This document shows, piece by piece, positions 8,048 through 15,577 of a stretch of 64,000 nt of DNA; position 1 is the first letter of the stretch, and each line of letters begins with the position of its first letter. A program made the translations under genes and the position numbers. Origin of the DNA: Shinella kummerowiae. GTDB lineage: Bacteria > Pseudomonadota > Alphaproteobacteria > Rhizobiales > Rhizobiaceae. The stretch spans positions 310,001 through 374,000 of the forward strand of contig NZ_WUMK01000001.1 of NCBI RefSeq assembly GCF_009827055.1, read 5' to 3'. The notes below the pieces were generated by a model that did not search any database, was not told the DNA's origin, and saw nothing but the letters and a program-made list of their open reading frames with translations.

Positions 8048-9460
8048 CTAGAGGGTCGAAAAAATCTTGCCCGGGTTGAGAATGTTGTCCGGATCGAGCG
8101 CCTGTTTGATCTGCCGCATCAGCAGCACCGAGCCGCCAAGCTCGCCCGGCAGGAAGGCTTGTTTGCCCTGCCCTACGCCATGTTCGCCGGTGCAGGTGCC
8201 GTCCATGGCCAGCGCTCGGGCATTGAGCCGGCCGACGAACGCCTCGACCTGCGCCACATGGGTCGGGTCCTTGTCGTCGAAGACGAGGCTGACATGGAAA
8301 TTGCCGTCGCCGGCATGTCCGACGATCGGCGCCAGGAGCCCATGCTCCTCGATATCGGCTTCGGTTTGCGCCACGCAATCAGCGAGCCGTGAGATCGGCA
8401 CGCAGACATCTGTCGCGATCGCCGCATAACCGGGGCGAAGCGCCTTGGCCGACCAGTAGACATTGTGCCTAGCCTTCCAGAGCTTTGCGCGCTCCTCCGC
8501 GTCCGCGCTCCACTGGAACGGGCCACCGCCGCACTCGGCGGCAATCTCCCCGAACTCATTCGATTGCAGATGCACACTCTCATCATTGCCGTGGAACTCG
8601 ACGAAGAGCGTCGGCTGCTCGGGAAGCGTGAGGCCCGAATAGGCGTTGCAGGCCTTGATCTGCAACGTGTTGACCAGTTCGATCCGCGCGACCGGGATAC
8701 CGAGTTGGATCGTCATGATCACGGCATCGCAGGCATCCTTCAAAGTCGGAAAACCGCAAATGCCGCCAGCGATCACCGAAGGAATGCCCTGAAGGCGCAG
8801 CGTGACGGAGGTCAAAACCCCGAGCGTGCCCTCGGCGCCGACAAAGAGGCGTGTCAGGTCATACCCCGCCGATGACTTGCGCGCCCGGCGGGCGGTGCGG
8901 ATCTCCTCGCCGGTCGCCGTGACGGCGGTCACGGCCAGCACGTTGTCCTTCATCGTGCCGTAGCGCACGGCATTCGTGCCGGAGGCACGCGTGGAGGTCA
9001 TGCCGCCGATCGAGGCGTTGGCGCCTGGATCGATCGGAAAGAAGAGGCCTGTATCGCGAAGGTAGGTATTCAGCTCCTCGCGGGTGATGCCCGGCTCGAC
9101 CGTGCAATCGAGATCCTCGGCATTCACCTCCAGCACACGCTTCATATTGCTGAAATCGATGGAAATGCCACCCTGCGGCGCGTTCACCTGCCCCTCCAGC
9201 GAGGAACCGGTGCCGAACGGAATGACCGGGACCTTCAGCTCTGCGCAGAGGCCGACGATCGCCTTCACCTCGTCGGCAGTCTCGACGAAGACGACACCGT
9301 CGGGAAGCTGGGCGGGGATATAGGTGGTCGTGTGCGCATGCTGGGTGCGGATCGCCTCGCCGGTCTGGAACCGCGGGCCGAAACGCTCGGCCAGCCGCGG
9401 CAATATCTCGGTGATGCCCTGCTCGTTGCGCGCGCCACGCCTGATGTCCGCCAATGCCAT
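8048..9460 (-). CDS. FAD-linked dehydrogenase, GlcD/D-lactate dehydrogenase type
   Basis: Probably oxidises a 2-hydroxy acid such as D-lactate or glycolate and passes electrons to cytochrome or quinone. The 470-aa protein has a PCMH-type FAD-binding domain at about residues 40-220 (VIPFGTGSSLEGQ, PIDPGANASIGGM, GYDLTRLFVGAEGTLG). A FAD-oxidase C-terminal domain follows, with the metal-binding stretches IVGHAGDGNFHVS and GTCTGEHGVGQGK. Single-subunit enzymes of this type include D-lactate dehydrogenase (cytochrome). There is no adjacent glcE or glcF, which argues against a three-subunit glycolate oxidase. It is a single gene, and the exact hydroxy acid cannot be read from sequence. Confidence 0.85.
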   Translation of the reverse strand: MALADIRRGARNEQGITEILPRLAERFGPRFQTGEAIRTQHAHTTTYIPAQLPDGVVFVETADEVKAIVGLCAELKVPVIPFGTGSSLEGQVNAPQGGISIDFSNMKRVLEVNAEDLDCTVEPGITREELNTYLRDTGLFFPIDPGANASIGGMTSTRASGTNAVRYGTMKDNVLAVTAVTATGEEIRTARRARKSSAGYDLTRLFVGAEGTLGVLTSVTLRLQGIPSVIAGGICGFPTLKDACDAVIMTIQLGIPVARIELVNTLQIKACNAYSGLTLPEQPTLFVEFHGNDESVHLQSNEFGEIAAECGGGPFQWSADAEERAKLWKARHNVYWSAKALRPGYAAIATDVCVPISRLADCVAQTEADIEEHGLLAPIVGHAGDGNFHVSLVFDDKDPTHVAQVEAFVGRLNARALAMDGTCTGEHGVGQGKQAFLPGELGGSVLLMRQIKQALDPDNILNPGKIFSTL

Positions 9461-9562
9461 CGTCTTACCCTCACTGCCTGTGGGGTTTACTCAGCAAATT
9501 GGCGCCCGGCTGTCCAGCAGCAATATCCGATCACCCGAATTTCCGCCGCACCTTGCCGGCCG

Positions 9563-12500
9563 TCACTCTGCCGGCTGCGGCAGGGCGTCGTCGCCGCGCT
9601 TGGCAAGGGTTTCGGCGTGTTGCAGCTCGGCGGCAAGGCGCCGTTCCTCGTCGGCATGCGGGCTCGTAAAGCGGGCGATCACCAGATAAGCAACCGGTGT
9701 GAGGTAGAGCGTGACGACCGTCGCAAGGCCGAGACCGCCGACGAGCACCCATCCGAGCGAGACACGCGCCTCCGCACCCGCCCCGCTTGCCAGCACCAGC
9801 GGCACGGCACCGACGACGGTGGCGATCATCGTCATCATGACCGGGCGCAGACGGATGTTCGAGGCATTTTCGATGGCGCTGCGGATATCCTGTCCGCGGT
9901 CGCGCAGCTGGTTGGCGAATTCGACGATCAGGATGCCGTTCTTCGCCATGATGCCGACGAGCAGGACGAGCCCGATCTGGCTGTAGATGTTGAGCGTCGT
10001 TCCCGTCAGGATCATCGCGAAGACGGCGCAGGCAAGCCCGAGCGGCACTGTCACCATGATGATGATGGCGCTGACGAAACTCTCGAACTGTGCGGCCAGC
10101 ACGAGGAAGATGATGACGAGAGCAAAACCGAAGGTGACGGCAAGGCCGCTCGAATTTTCCTGCAGCGTTGCCGCTTCCGCCATCGGCATGATGCGCGAAC
10201 CTTCCGGCAGCAGCGGTTCGGCCATCTCCTGCACCATTGCCAGCGCATCGCCAAGTGCCAGGCCATCCTTGAGGCCGGCCGACAGCGAGACGGCACGCAA
10301 TTGCTGTTCACGCGAAAGCTGCGGCGCGACGGCCTTCTCTTCCAGCGAGGCGATGGAGGACATCGGCACGATCTTGCCGTCGCCGGTCTTCAGGAAAATG
10401 TTTTCCAGATCCGTCGGATCGTTGATCGGCTGGGTCGTCGAGGAGAGTTTGACGGGGTATGCCTGCCCTTCAACATAGATATCAACGACGCTCGTGCCTT
10501 CCAGCATCGCCTGCAAGGCGGTGGAAAGACCGGTAATGTCGATGCCGAGATCGGCGGCGCGTTCGCGATCGATCGTCACGGACAGTTGCGCCTGGTTGGC
10601 TTCATAATTCAGGCGCACGTTCTGGAAGCGGCCGCTATCCTCGATCTTGCGCACGAGTTCGGCCGCCGCATTGCCAAGCTTGGTATAGTCGTTGCCGACC
10701 AGCGCGACCTGGAGGCCGTTGCCGGCGCCGCGGATGCCGAGGCTGTTCGGCTGCATGGCGAAGGTGCGCACCGAAGGCACTGTCGCGACCGCCTGGTTGA
10801 TATCCTGCACGATCTGCTGCTGGGCACGTTCGCGCTCGCTCCAGGGCGCCAGCGTCAGCACCATGAAGCCGCTGTTGGAGGATCCGCCCTGGCCGGAAAT
10901 CGAGAAGACGTTGACGATCTCGCCGCTGTCGTAGAGCGGGCGGAGCTTGTTCTCGATCACTTTCATCTGGTCCTGCGCGTATTCGAGCGACACACCCTGC
11001 GGAGCGTTCACGCGCAGCATCACCATCGACCGGTCCTCGCTCGGCGTCAGTTCGGACTTGATGGTGAAGAAGGAGGTCGCGCCAGCCGCGGTGAACAGCA
11101 GCGCCACGATGAAGACGATGAAGGGCGCGCCAAGGCAGGCGCTCAGCGTCGAGCGATAGAAACGCGACGCCGCGCCCCCGATGCGGGCGAGCACGCCCGT
11201 GTGATCGTGCTTCACGTCCTTCGTCAGCATGCGGGAGGCGAGCATCGGGCACAGTGTCAGCGCGACGAACGAGGAGAGCAGAATGGCGAAGGCCAGCACG
11301 AAGCCGAACTCGCGGAAGAGCCGCCCTGCCTGACCCGGCAGGAAGGAGAGCGGGATGAAGACGGCGGCCAGCGTCGCCGTCGTCGCAATCACGGCGAAGA
11401 ACACTTCGAGCGTGCCGAGGATCGCCGCCGCGCGCGGTTTCAGGCCCTCGGCCCGCCGCCGCACGATGTTTTCCAGGACCACGATCGCGTCGTCCACCAC
11501 CAGGCCGGTCGCGAGAACGATGGCGAGAAGCGTCAGGATGTTGACGGAGAAGCCGGCCATGTAAATCGCGGCGATCGTCCCGATCAGCGCGATCGGCATG
11601 CTGATCGTCGGGATCAGCGTCGCCCGCCAGTCGAGCAGGAAGAGATAGATGACAAGCGTCACGATCAGCACGGCAACGACCAGCGCGATCTCGACTTCGT
11701 GGATCGCGCCCTCGATGAAGACGGCGTCGTCGCTGGTGATCTTGATCTCGGTGCCTTCCGGCAGGATGGTGCCGAACTGCGCCACCATCTGTTTCACGCC
11801 GGTGGAAATATCAAGCGTGTTCGATTGCGCCTGACGGATGATGCCGAGCCCGATGCCCTGCCGCCCGTTCGACCGCAACGCGGTGGAGCCTTCGTCCGGC
11901 CCGAGCGTCACCATAGCGATATCGCCGAGACGCACCCGGTTCTTGATCATCAGGTTTTCAAAGTCGGCCGGCGTGGTGAGGTCGGCCGTCGCCCGCACCG
12001 TGATATCCTGGCTCTGGCTCTTCAGCGAACCGGCGGGCACGTCAAAGGATGCGGTCGCCAGCGCGTTGCGCAGGTCCGCCACCGTGATACCGCGCGCCGC
12101 CAGCTTCGACTGGTCGACGTCGATGCGGAAAATCTTCTCTTGGTCGCCATAGACGACAACGTCGGCGACGCCCTCGACGGAGGCGAGCCTGTCGGTGATC
12201 TCGTTTTCGGCAAGCAGCGTCAGGTCTTCCAGCGACTGGCTGTCAGAAGTCAGCGCCAGGCGCATGATCGGCTGGCTGTCCGCATCCGCCTTGACGACGC
12301 GCGGCTCCTCGGCGCCGTCCGGGAGCTGGTTGGCCACGCGGCCAAGCGCATCGCGCACGTCGTTCGCCGCCTGGTTGACATCCGTCGTATCGGAAAATTG
12401 CAGGGTAACGCGGCTGCGGCCGAAGGAGGACTGCGAGGAAATGTCCTTGATGCCCTGCACGCGCGAGACGGCGCCCTCGACGATATCCGTCAGCTCGCGG

Positions 12501-12718
12501 TCGACCGTCTCGGGCGAAGCGCCCTCGAATTCCGTGGACACGCTGATCACCGGCTGGTCGACGGAAGGAAGTTCACGGATTTCGACGCCGTTGAAGGCGG
12601 CAAGCCCGGCGACGACGATCAGCGTGTTGAGCACGAGCGCGAAAATCGGCCGACGGATGAAAAGCGCGGTGAAGCCTGCCTTGCCGGAGGTGTCGAGCCC
12701 GTTCGCGTCCCCCGACAT
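9563..12718 (-). CDS. RND efflux pump inner-membrane transporter (first locus)
   Basis: Proton-driven efflux pump subunit of the HAE1/AcrB class, 1051 aa, about the family's usual length. The expected layout is visible: a first membrane helix at about 28-44, a large periplasmic loop, six membrane helices from about 335, a second loop and a terminal helix group. The proton-relay aspartates of helix 4 are present as D409-D410 in GLVVDDAIVVLENI. The N-terminus carries about 16 extra residues ahead of the usual FIRRPIF start. The gene is coupled to the adaptor gene: the adaptor stop and this start share one base (TAATG). No outer-membrane factor is encoded nearby. Substrates are unknown. Confidence 0.93.
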   Translation of the reverse strand: MSGDANGLDTSGKAGFTALFIRRPIFALVLNTLIVVAGLAAFNGVEIRELPSVDQPVISVSTEFEGASPETVDRELTDIVEGAVSRVQGIKDISSQSSFGRSRVTLQFSDTTDVNQAANDVRDALGRVANQLPDGAEEPRVVKADADSQPIMRLALTSDSQSLEDLTLLAENEITDRLASVEGVADVVVYGDQEKIFRIDVDQSKLAARGITVADLRNALATASFDVPAGSLKSQSQDITVRATADLTTPADFENLMIKNRVRLGDIAMVTLGPDEGSTALRSNGRQGIGLGIIRQAQSNTLDISTGVKQMVAQFGTILPEGTEIKITSDDAVFIEGAIHEVEIALVVAVLIVTLVIYLFLLDWRATLIPTISMPIALIGTIAAIYMAGFSVNILTLLAIVLATGLVVDDAIVVLENIVRRRAEGLKPRAAAILGTLEVFFAVIATTATLAAVFIPLSFLPGQAGRLFREFGFVLAFAILLSSFVALTLCPMLASRMLTKDVKHDHTGVLARIGGAASRFYRSTLSACLGAPFIVFIVALLFTAAGATSFFTIKSELTPSEDRSMVMLRVNAPQGVSLEYAQDQMKVIENKLRPLYDSGEIVNVFSISGQGGSSNSGFMVLTLAPWSERERAQQQIVQDINQAVATVPSVRTFAMQPNSLGIRGAGNGLQVALVGNDYTKLGNAAAELVRKIEDSGRFQNVRLNYEANQAQLSVTIDRERAADLGIDITGLSTALQAMLEGTSVVDIYVEGQAYPVKLSSTTQPINDPTDLENIFLKTGDGKIVPMSSIASLEEKAVAPQLSREQQLRAVSLSAGLKDGLALGDALAMVQEMAEPLLPEGSRIMPMAEAATLQENSSGLAVTFGFALVIIFLVLAAQFESFVSAIIIMVTVPLGLACAVFAMILTGTTLNIYSQIGLVLLVGIMAKNGILIVEFANQLRDRGQDIRSAIENASNIRLRPVMMTMIATVVGAVPLVLASGAGAEARVSLGWVLVGGLGLATVVTLYLTPVAYLVIARFTSPHADEERRLAAELQHAETLAKRGDDALPQPAE

Positions 12719-13890
12719 TACGAGCCCTCCGCCACGGCGGACGTCGCCTGCCGGTCCTGCTGCTCGGCGGTGCGCACCGCGCCACCGGGCCGCAGCGTCT
12801 GCACGCCTTCGGTCACGACCGCGTCACCCTCGGCAAGCGCAGCCTTGACCAAGACCTTGTCCGGATTGCGCTGGACGATATGGACCGGCACGCGCTCGAC
12901 CTTCTCGCCATTCACGCGCCAGATGTAGGAACCGTCCGAACTCCACTGAACCGCGAGCGGATCGACGCTCGGATAAAAATCGCCGGCGAAGAGCATGTTG
13001 ACCTGGAAGGACATGCCGGCACGCAGCACATCGTCGGGATTGTCGATGCGGGCGCGCACGCGCAGGGTCCGGCTTTCCTGGTCGATGCGGTTGTCGATCG
13101 CCTGCACTTCGCCCGTGAAGGTTTCGCCCGGCCGCGCGACGGCTGTCGCGGTGACATCGCCGCCGACACGCACGCTCGTTGCGAAACGCTCCGGCACCCA
13201 GAAATCGACGAGGATCTCCGAACGGTCGTCGATGACGGCAATCGGGCTCGACGTCGTGACATAATCCCCGGAATTGACCGAGATGATGCCGACCACGCCG
13301 CCATAGGGCGCGATGATATCGCGCCGGCGCAGCGTCAGTTCGGCATTCTGCAGCACCAGTTCGGCCGCCTTCAACGCGGTTTCGGCATCCTGCAACTCCG
13401 CAACACTCATGGAGGACTTGAGGTTCTGGATGCGCTTCAGCTTCTGATCCGCGCTCTCGCGCGCCACGCGCGCCTGGTCGGCGGCGATGCGCTGTTCGTC
13501 GCTGTCGAGACGGGCGATGACCTGCCCCTGCTCAACACGGTCGCCGGATTTGACCAGCACGTCCGTCAGGTTGCCGGTCGCATAGGGCGTCACCGTGACG
13601 GTGCGGATCGCCTCACCATTGCCAATCGCGTTGAGCCGGTCGTTGACCACGGCCATGGCGACAGGTTTCGTGGCAACGAGCACCGGCCCGCCACCAAAGC
13701 CGCCGCGCCGACCGCCCTGTTGTCCACCTTCCGCCTGCCCCTCGCTCGCAGGAGCGATCGCGGCAACGAGCGTGCCCGGCAGGCCTGCGGCCTTGAGCAT
13801 GTCGTTTGCCCCAGGCACGAAGCGGCCCCAGAGCAAAACCCCGGCCGAAATAACGCCAAGGCTTATGAGGAGCTGTTTCCAAACCCGCAT
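12718..13890 (-). CDS. RND efflux periplasmic adaptor (membrane fusion protein)
   Basis: Links the RND transporter to an outer-membrane channel. From the ATG at 13890, which has GGAGAAAG 7 bases upstream, the protein has 390 residues. It shows an N-terminal membrane anchor or signal (about 6-24) and a Gly/Gln-rich linker. A lipoyl-like half-motif (VLVKSGDRVEQGQVIARLD) is followed by a coiled-coil hairpin (about 135-185) and beta-barrel regions (DFWVPERFATSVRVGG). The upstream region (13891-14188) holds two copies of a 15-bp site, pointing to dedicated regulation, with no regulator gene adjacent. Confidence 0.92.
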   Translation of the reverse strand: MRVWKQLLISLGVISAGVLLWGRFVPGANDMLKAAGLPGTLVAAIAPASEGQAEGGQQGGRRGGFGGGPVLVATKPVAMAVVNDRLNAIGNGEAIRTVTVTPYATGNLTDVLVKSGDRVEQGQVIARLDSDEQRIAADQARVARESADQKLKRIQNLKSSMSVAELQDAETALKAAELVLQNAELTLRRRDIIAPYGGVVGIISVNSGDYVTTSSPIAVIDDRSEILVDFWVPERFATSVRVGGDVTATAVARPGETFTGEVQAIDNRIDQESRTLRVRARIDNPDDVLRAGMSFQVNMLFAGDFYPSVDPLAVQWSSDGSYIWRVNGEKVERVPVHIVQRNPDKVLVKAALAEGDAVVTEGVQTLRPGGAVRTAEQQDRQATSAVAEGS

Positions 13891-13990
13891 GCAATCTTTC
13901 TCCGATGAAAGCGAACCGACACCTGTCGAGATGCGGCATAGAGCAAGTATCCTGCTTTGGAAATGAACCGGCAATGAAAGAATCGGATCA

Positions 13991-14037
13991 TTACCGAAAT
14001 GTAAGATTGGCGGGCCGCTCTGTTACCGAAATGTAAG
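13991..14037 (-). promoter_or_regulatory. Duplicated 15-bp site upstream of the first RND pump
   Basis: TTACCGAAATGTAAG occurs twice without mismatch, at 13991-14005 and 14023-14037. The starts are 32 bases apart, close to three helical turns. Each copy is itself a partial inverted repeat (TTAC-N6-GTAA). This spacing and exact duplication suit a dimeric or tandem-binding regulator, for example an OmpR-type response regulator. The pair lies 100 to 147 bases upstream of the adaptor start. The regulator is unknown. Confidence 0.6.
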
Positions 14038-14188
14038 AAAACGTGGAGAAATCTTCTCTTCCCGCTCCTTTCGCGAGCATGGTCGTGACTGGACCATCCC
14101 TGCGCTTGTGGTACCGTTTCCATGGCCCGCGTGGCCAAGCCTATTTCAGTATTCTTTCATCAACGCATTGACCGACAGGGGGAAATCC

Positions 14189-15010
14189 ATGTGTGACGTC
14201 TGCGTCATCGAATCCGTCAAGAACCGCATGCTTTCGAGAAGAAGCTTTTTCCGCGCCGCCGCCGCGGGGGCTGCAACCGTTGCCGCCGCAAGTTCGGGTG
14301 CACTAAGCCCGGCCTTGGCTCAGGCGCCCACGAAGGCGACAGACCTCACACACGAACTCTACGAAGAATTTCCGACCTTTTTCGGACAGCAGCAGTTCTG
14401 GCGCGAGCAGAAGTTCAATTACAAGGACCACAAGTTCAATCTGTTCGAACTGCGCGTCAACGAACACACCGGCACGCATCTCGATGCGCCGCTGCACTTT
14501 TCCGAAGACGGCAAGTCGGTTGCCGAAATCCCGGTCTCCGACCTCGTCGTGCCGCTCGCCATCATAGACATCCGCGCGAAGGCCGATGCCGATCCGGATG
14601 CGCAGCTGACGCCGGATGACATCAAGGCGTGGATTTCCGCCAATGGCGACCTGCCGGAAAAGGCCTGCGTGGCGCTCCTCTCCGGCTGGGGCAAGCACCT
14701 CGGCACGGACAAATTCCGCAATGCCGACGCCGAGGGCAAGATGCACTTTCCGGGCTTCCATGTCGAAGCCGTGCAGTATCTGGCGGAAAACTCGAGCGCC
14801 GTTGGCATCGCCGTCGATACGCTGTCGCTCGACTACGGCATCTCGCCGGACTTCGCCACGCACTATGCCTGGCTTGCCTCCGGTCATTGGGGACTTGAAG
14901 CTGCCGCCAATCTGGATGAGCTCCCGGCCAAGGGCGCGACACTCATCGTCGGCGCACCGAAGGTGCGGGGCGGCACGGGCGGCCCGTCCCGCGTCATCGC
15001 GCTGGTCTAA
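14189..15010 (+). CDS. Tat-exported cyclase-family (kynurenine formamidase-like) metalloenzyme
   Basis: Cyclase-family (PF04199) enzymes are metal-dependent hydrolases such as kynurenine formamidase and isatin hydrolase. The 273-aa protein starts at the ATG at 14189, shortly after GGGGGAAATCC. It carries a twin-arginine signal: SRRSFF at about residues 14-19, a hydrophobic stretch, then a cleavage-like ALAQA near residue 45. The metal-site signature HTGTHLDAPLHF is intact, and later GWGKHLG and DTLSLDYG blocks match the family. Export in folded form to the periplasm is therefore likely. It precedes an AhpD-like gene, and a strong hairpin lies between them. Substrate unknown. Confidence 0.85.
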   Translation: MCDVCVIESVKNRMLSRRSFFRAAAAGAATVAAASSGALSPALAQAPTKATDLTHELYEEFPTFFGQQQFWREQKFNYKDHKFNLFELRVNEHTGTHLDAPLHFSEDGKSVAEIPVSDLVVPLAIIDIRAKADADPDAQLTPDDIKAWISANGDLPEKACVALLSGWGKHLGTDKFRNADAEGKMHFPGFHVEAVQYLAENSSAVGIAVDTLSLDYGISPDFATHYAWLASGHWGLEAAANLDELPAKGATLIVGAPKVRGGTGGPSRVIALV

Positions 15011-15018
15011 ACGACATC

Positions 15019-15044
15019 GGCCGGCGGATTTTCCGCCGGCCTTT
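15019..15044 (+). terminator. Stem-loop between the cyclase and AhpD-like genes
   Basis: GGCCGGCGGA pairs perfectly with TCCGCCGGCC around a TTT loop (15019-15041), followed by TTT. It could end or attenuate transcription after the cyclase gene. The downstream ribosome binding site (AGGAGAAA) lies just beyond it. The short U-run makes full termination uncertain. Confidence 0.5.
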
Positions 15045-15059
15045 CCTCCAGGAGAAACC

Positions 15060-15473
15060 ATGAGCACCGTCAAGCCCGCCGAAGACCTCGAAGCAGATCC
15101 GCGCGTCAAGGCGGTGTTCGACGACATCCGCACCACCCGCAAGTCGGATTTCGTCAACAATATGTGGCGCTACCTCGCCTTCGATCCGGCGCTTCTGGAG
15201 CGCACCTGGGCCGAGGTGAAGGCTGTCATGGCAACACCGTCCACACTCGATCCGCTGGTCAAGGAAATGCTCTACATCGCCGTCTCGGTGACAAACGGCT
15301 GCAGCTATTGCGTCCACTCCCACACCGCCGCCGCCAAGGCGAAGGGCATGACGGATGCGCAGTACGCCGAACTGCTCGCCGTCGTCTCGCTCGCCGGCAA
15401 GACGAACCAGCTTGCGACGGCCCTTCAACTGCCCGTGGACAATGTCTTCGATGCCGACCGTGCAAAGGCCTGA
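15060..15473 (+). CDS. Carboxymuconolactone decarboxylase/AhpD-like protein
   Basis: A 137-aa CMD-family protein. The AhpD-type redox centre is present: Cys81 and Cys84 in NGCSYCVHSH, with His88. Family members act as alkylhydroperoxidases or thiol-disulfide enzymes in the cytosol. The preceding helix (DPLVKEMLYIAVSVTNGC) is the usual lead into the CxxC site. The start at 15060 has CAGGAGAAACC ahead. It follows the cyclase gene across a terminator-like hairpin, so co-expression is possible but may be attenuated. The physiological substrate is unknown. Confidence 0.85.
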   Translation: MSTVKPAEDLEADPRVKAVFDDIRTTRKSDFVNNMWRYLAFDPALLERTWAEVKAVMATPSTLDPLVKEMLYIAVSVTNGCSYCVHSHTAAAKAKGMTDAQYAELLAVVSLAGKTNQLATALQLPVDNVFDADRAKA

Positions 15474-15577
15474 ACGGGCGTCGCTTTCCACATTCTTTCG
15501 GGGTTTCCTTTCCTCGTAGGGAATAAAAGCAGAACAGAAAACTGGTCTTTCGAGCCCGAATCACTACATTGAGCCGC

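Noticed and set aside
9332-12928. A 1198-codon open frame on the plus strand opposite the RND transporter
   Set aside because: It is antisense to a clear RND gene, rich in His/Asp/Arg/Gln in the pattern produced by reading GC-rich codons backwards, and has no recognisable domain.
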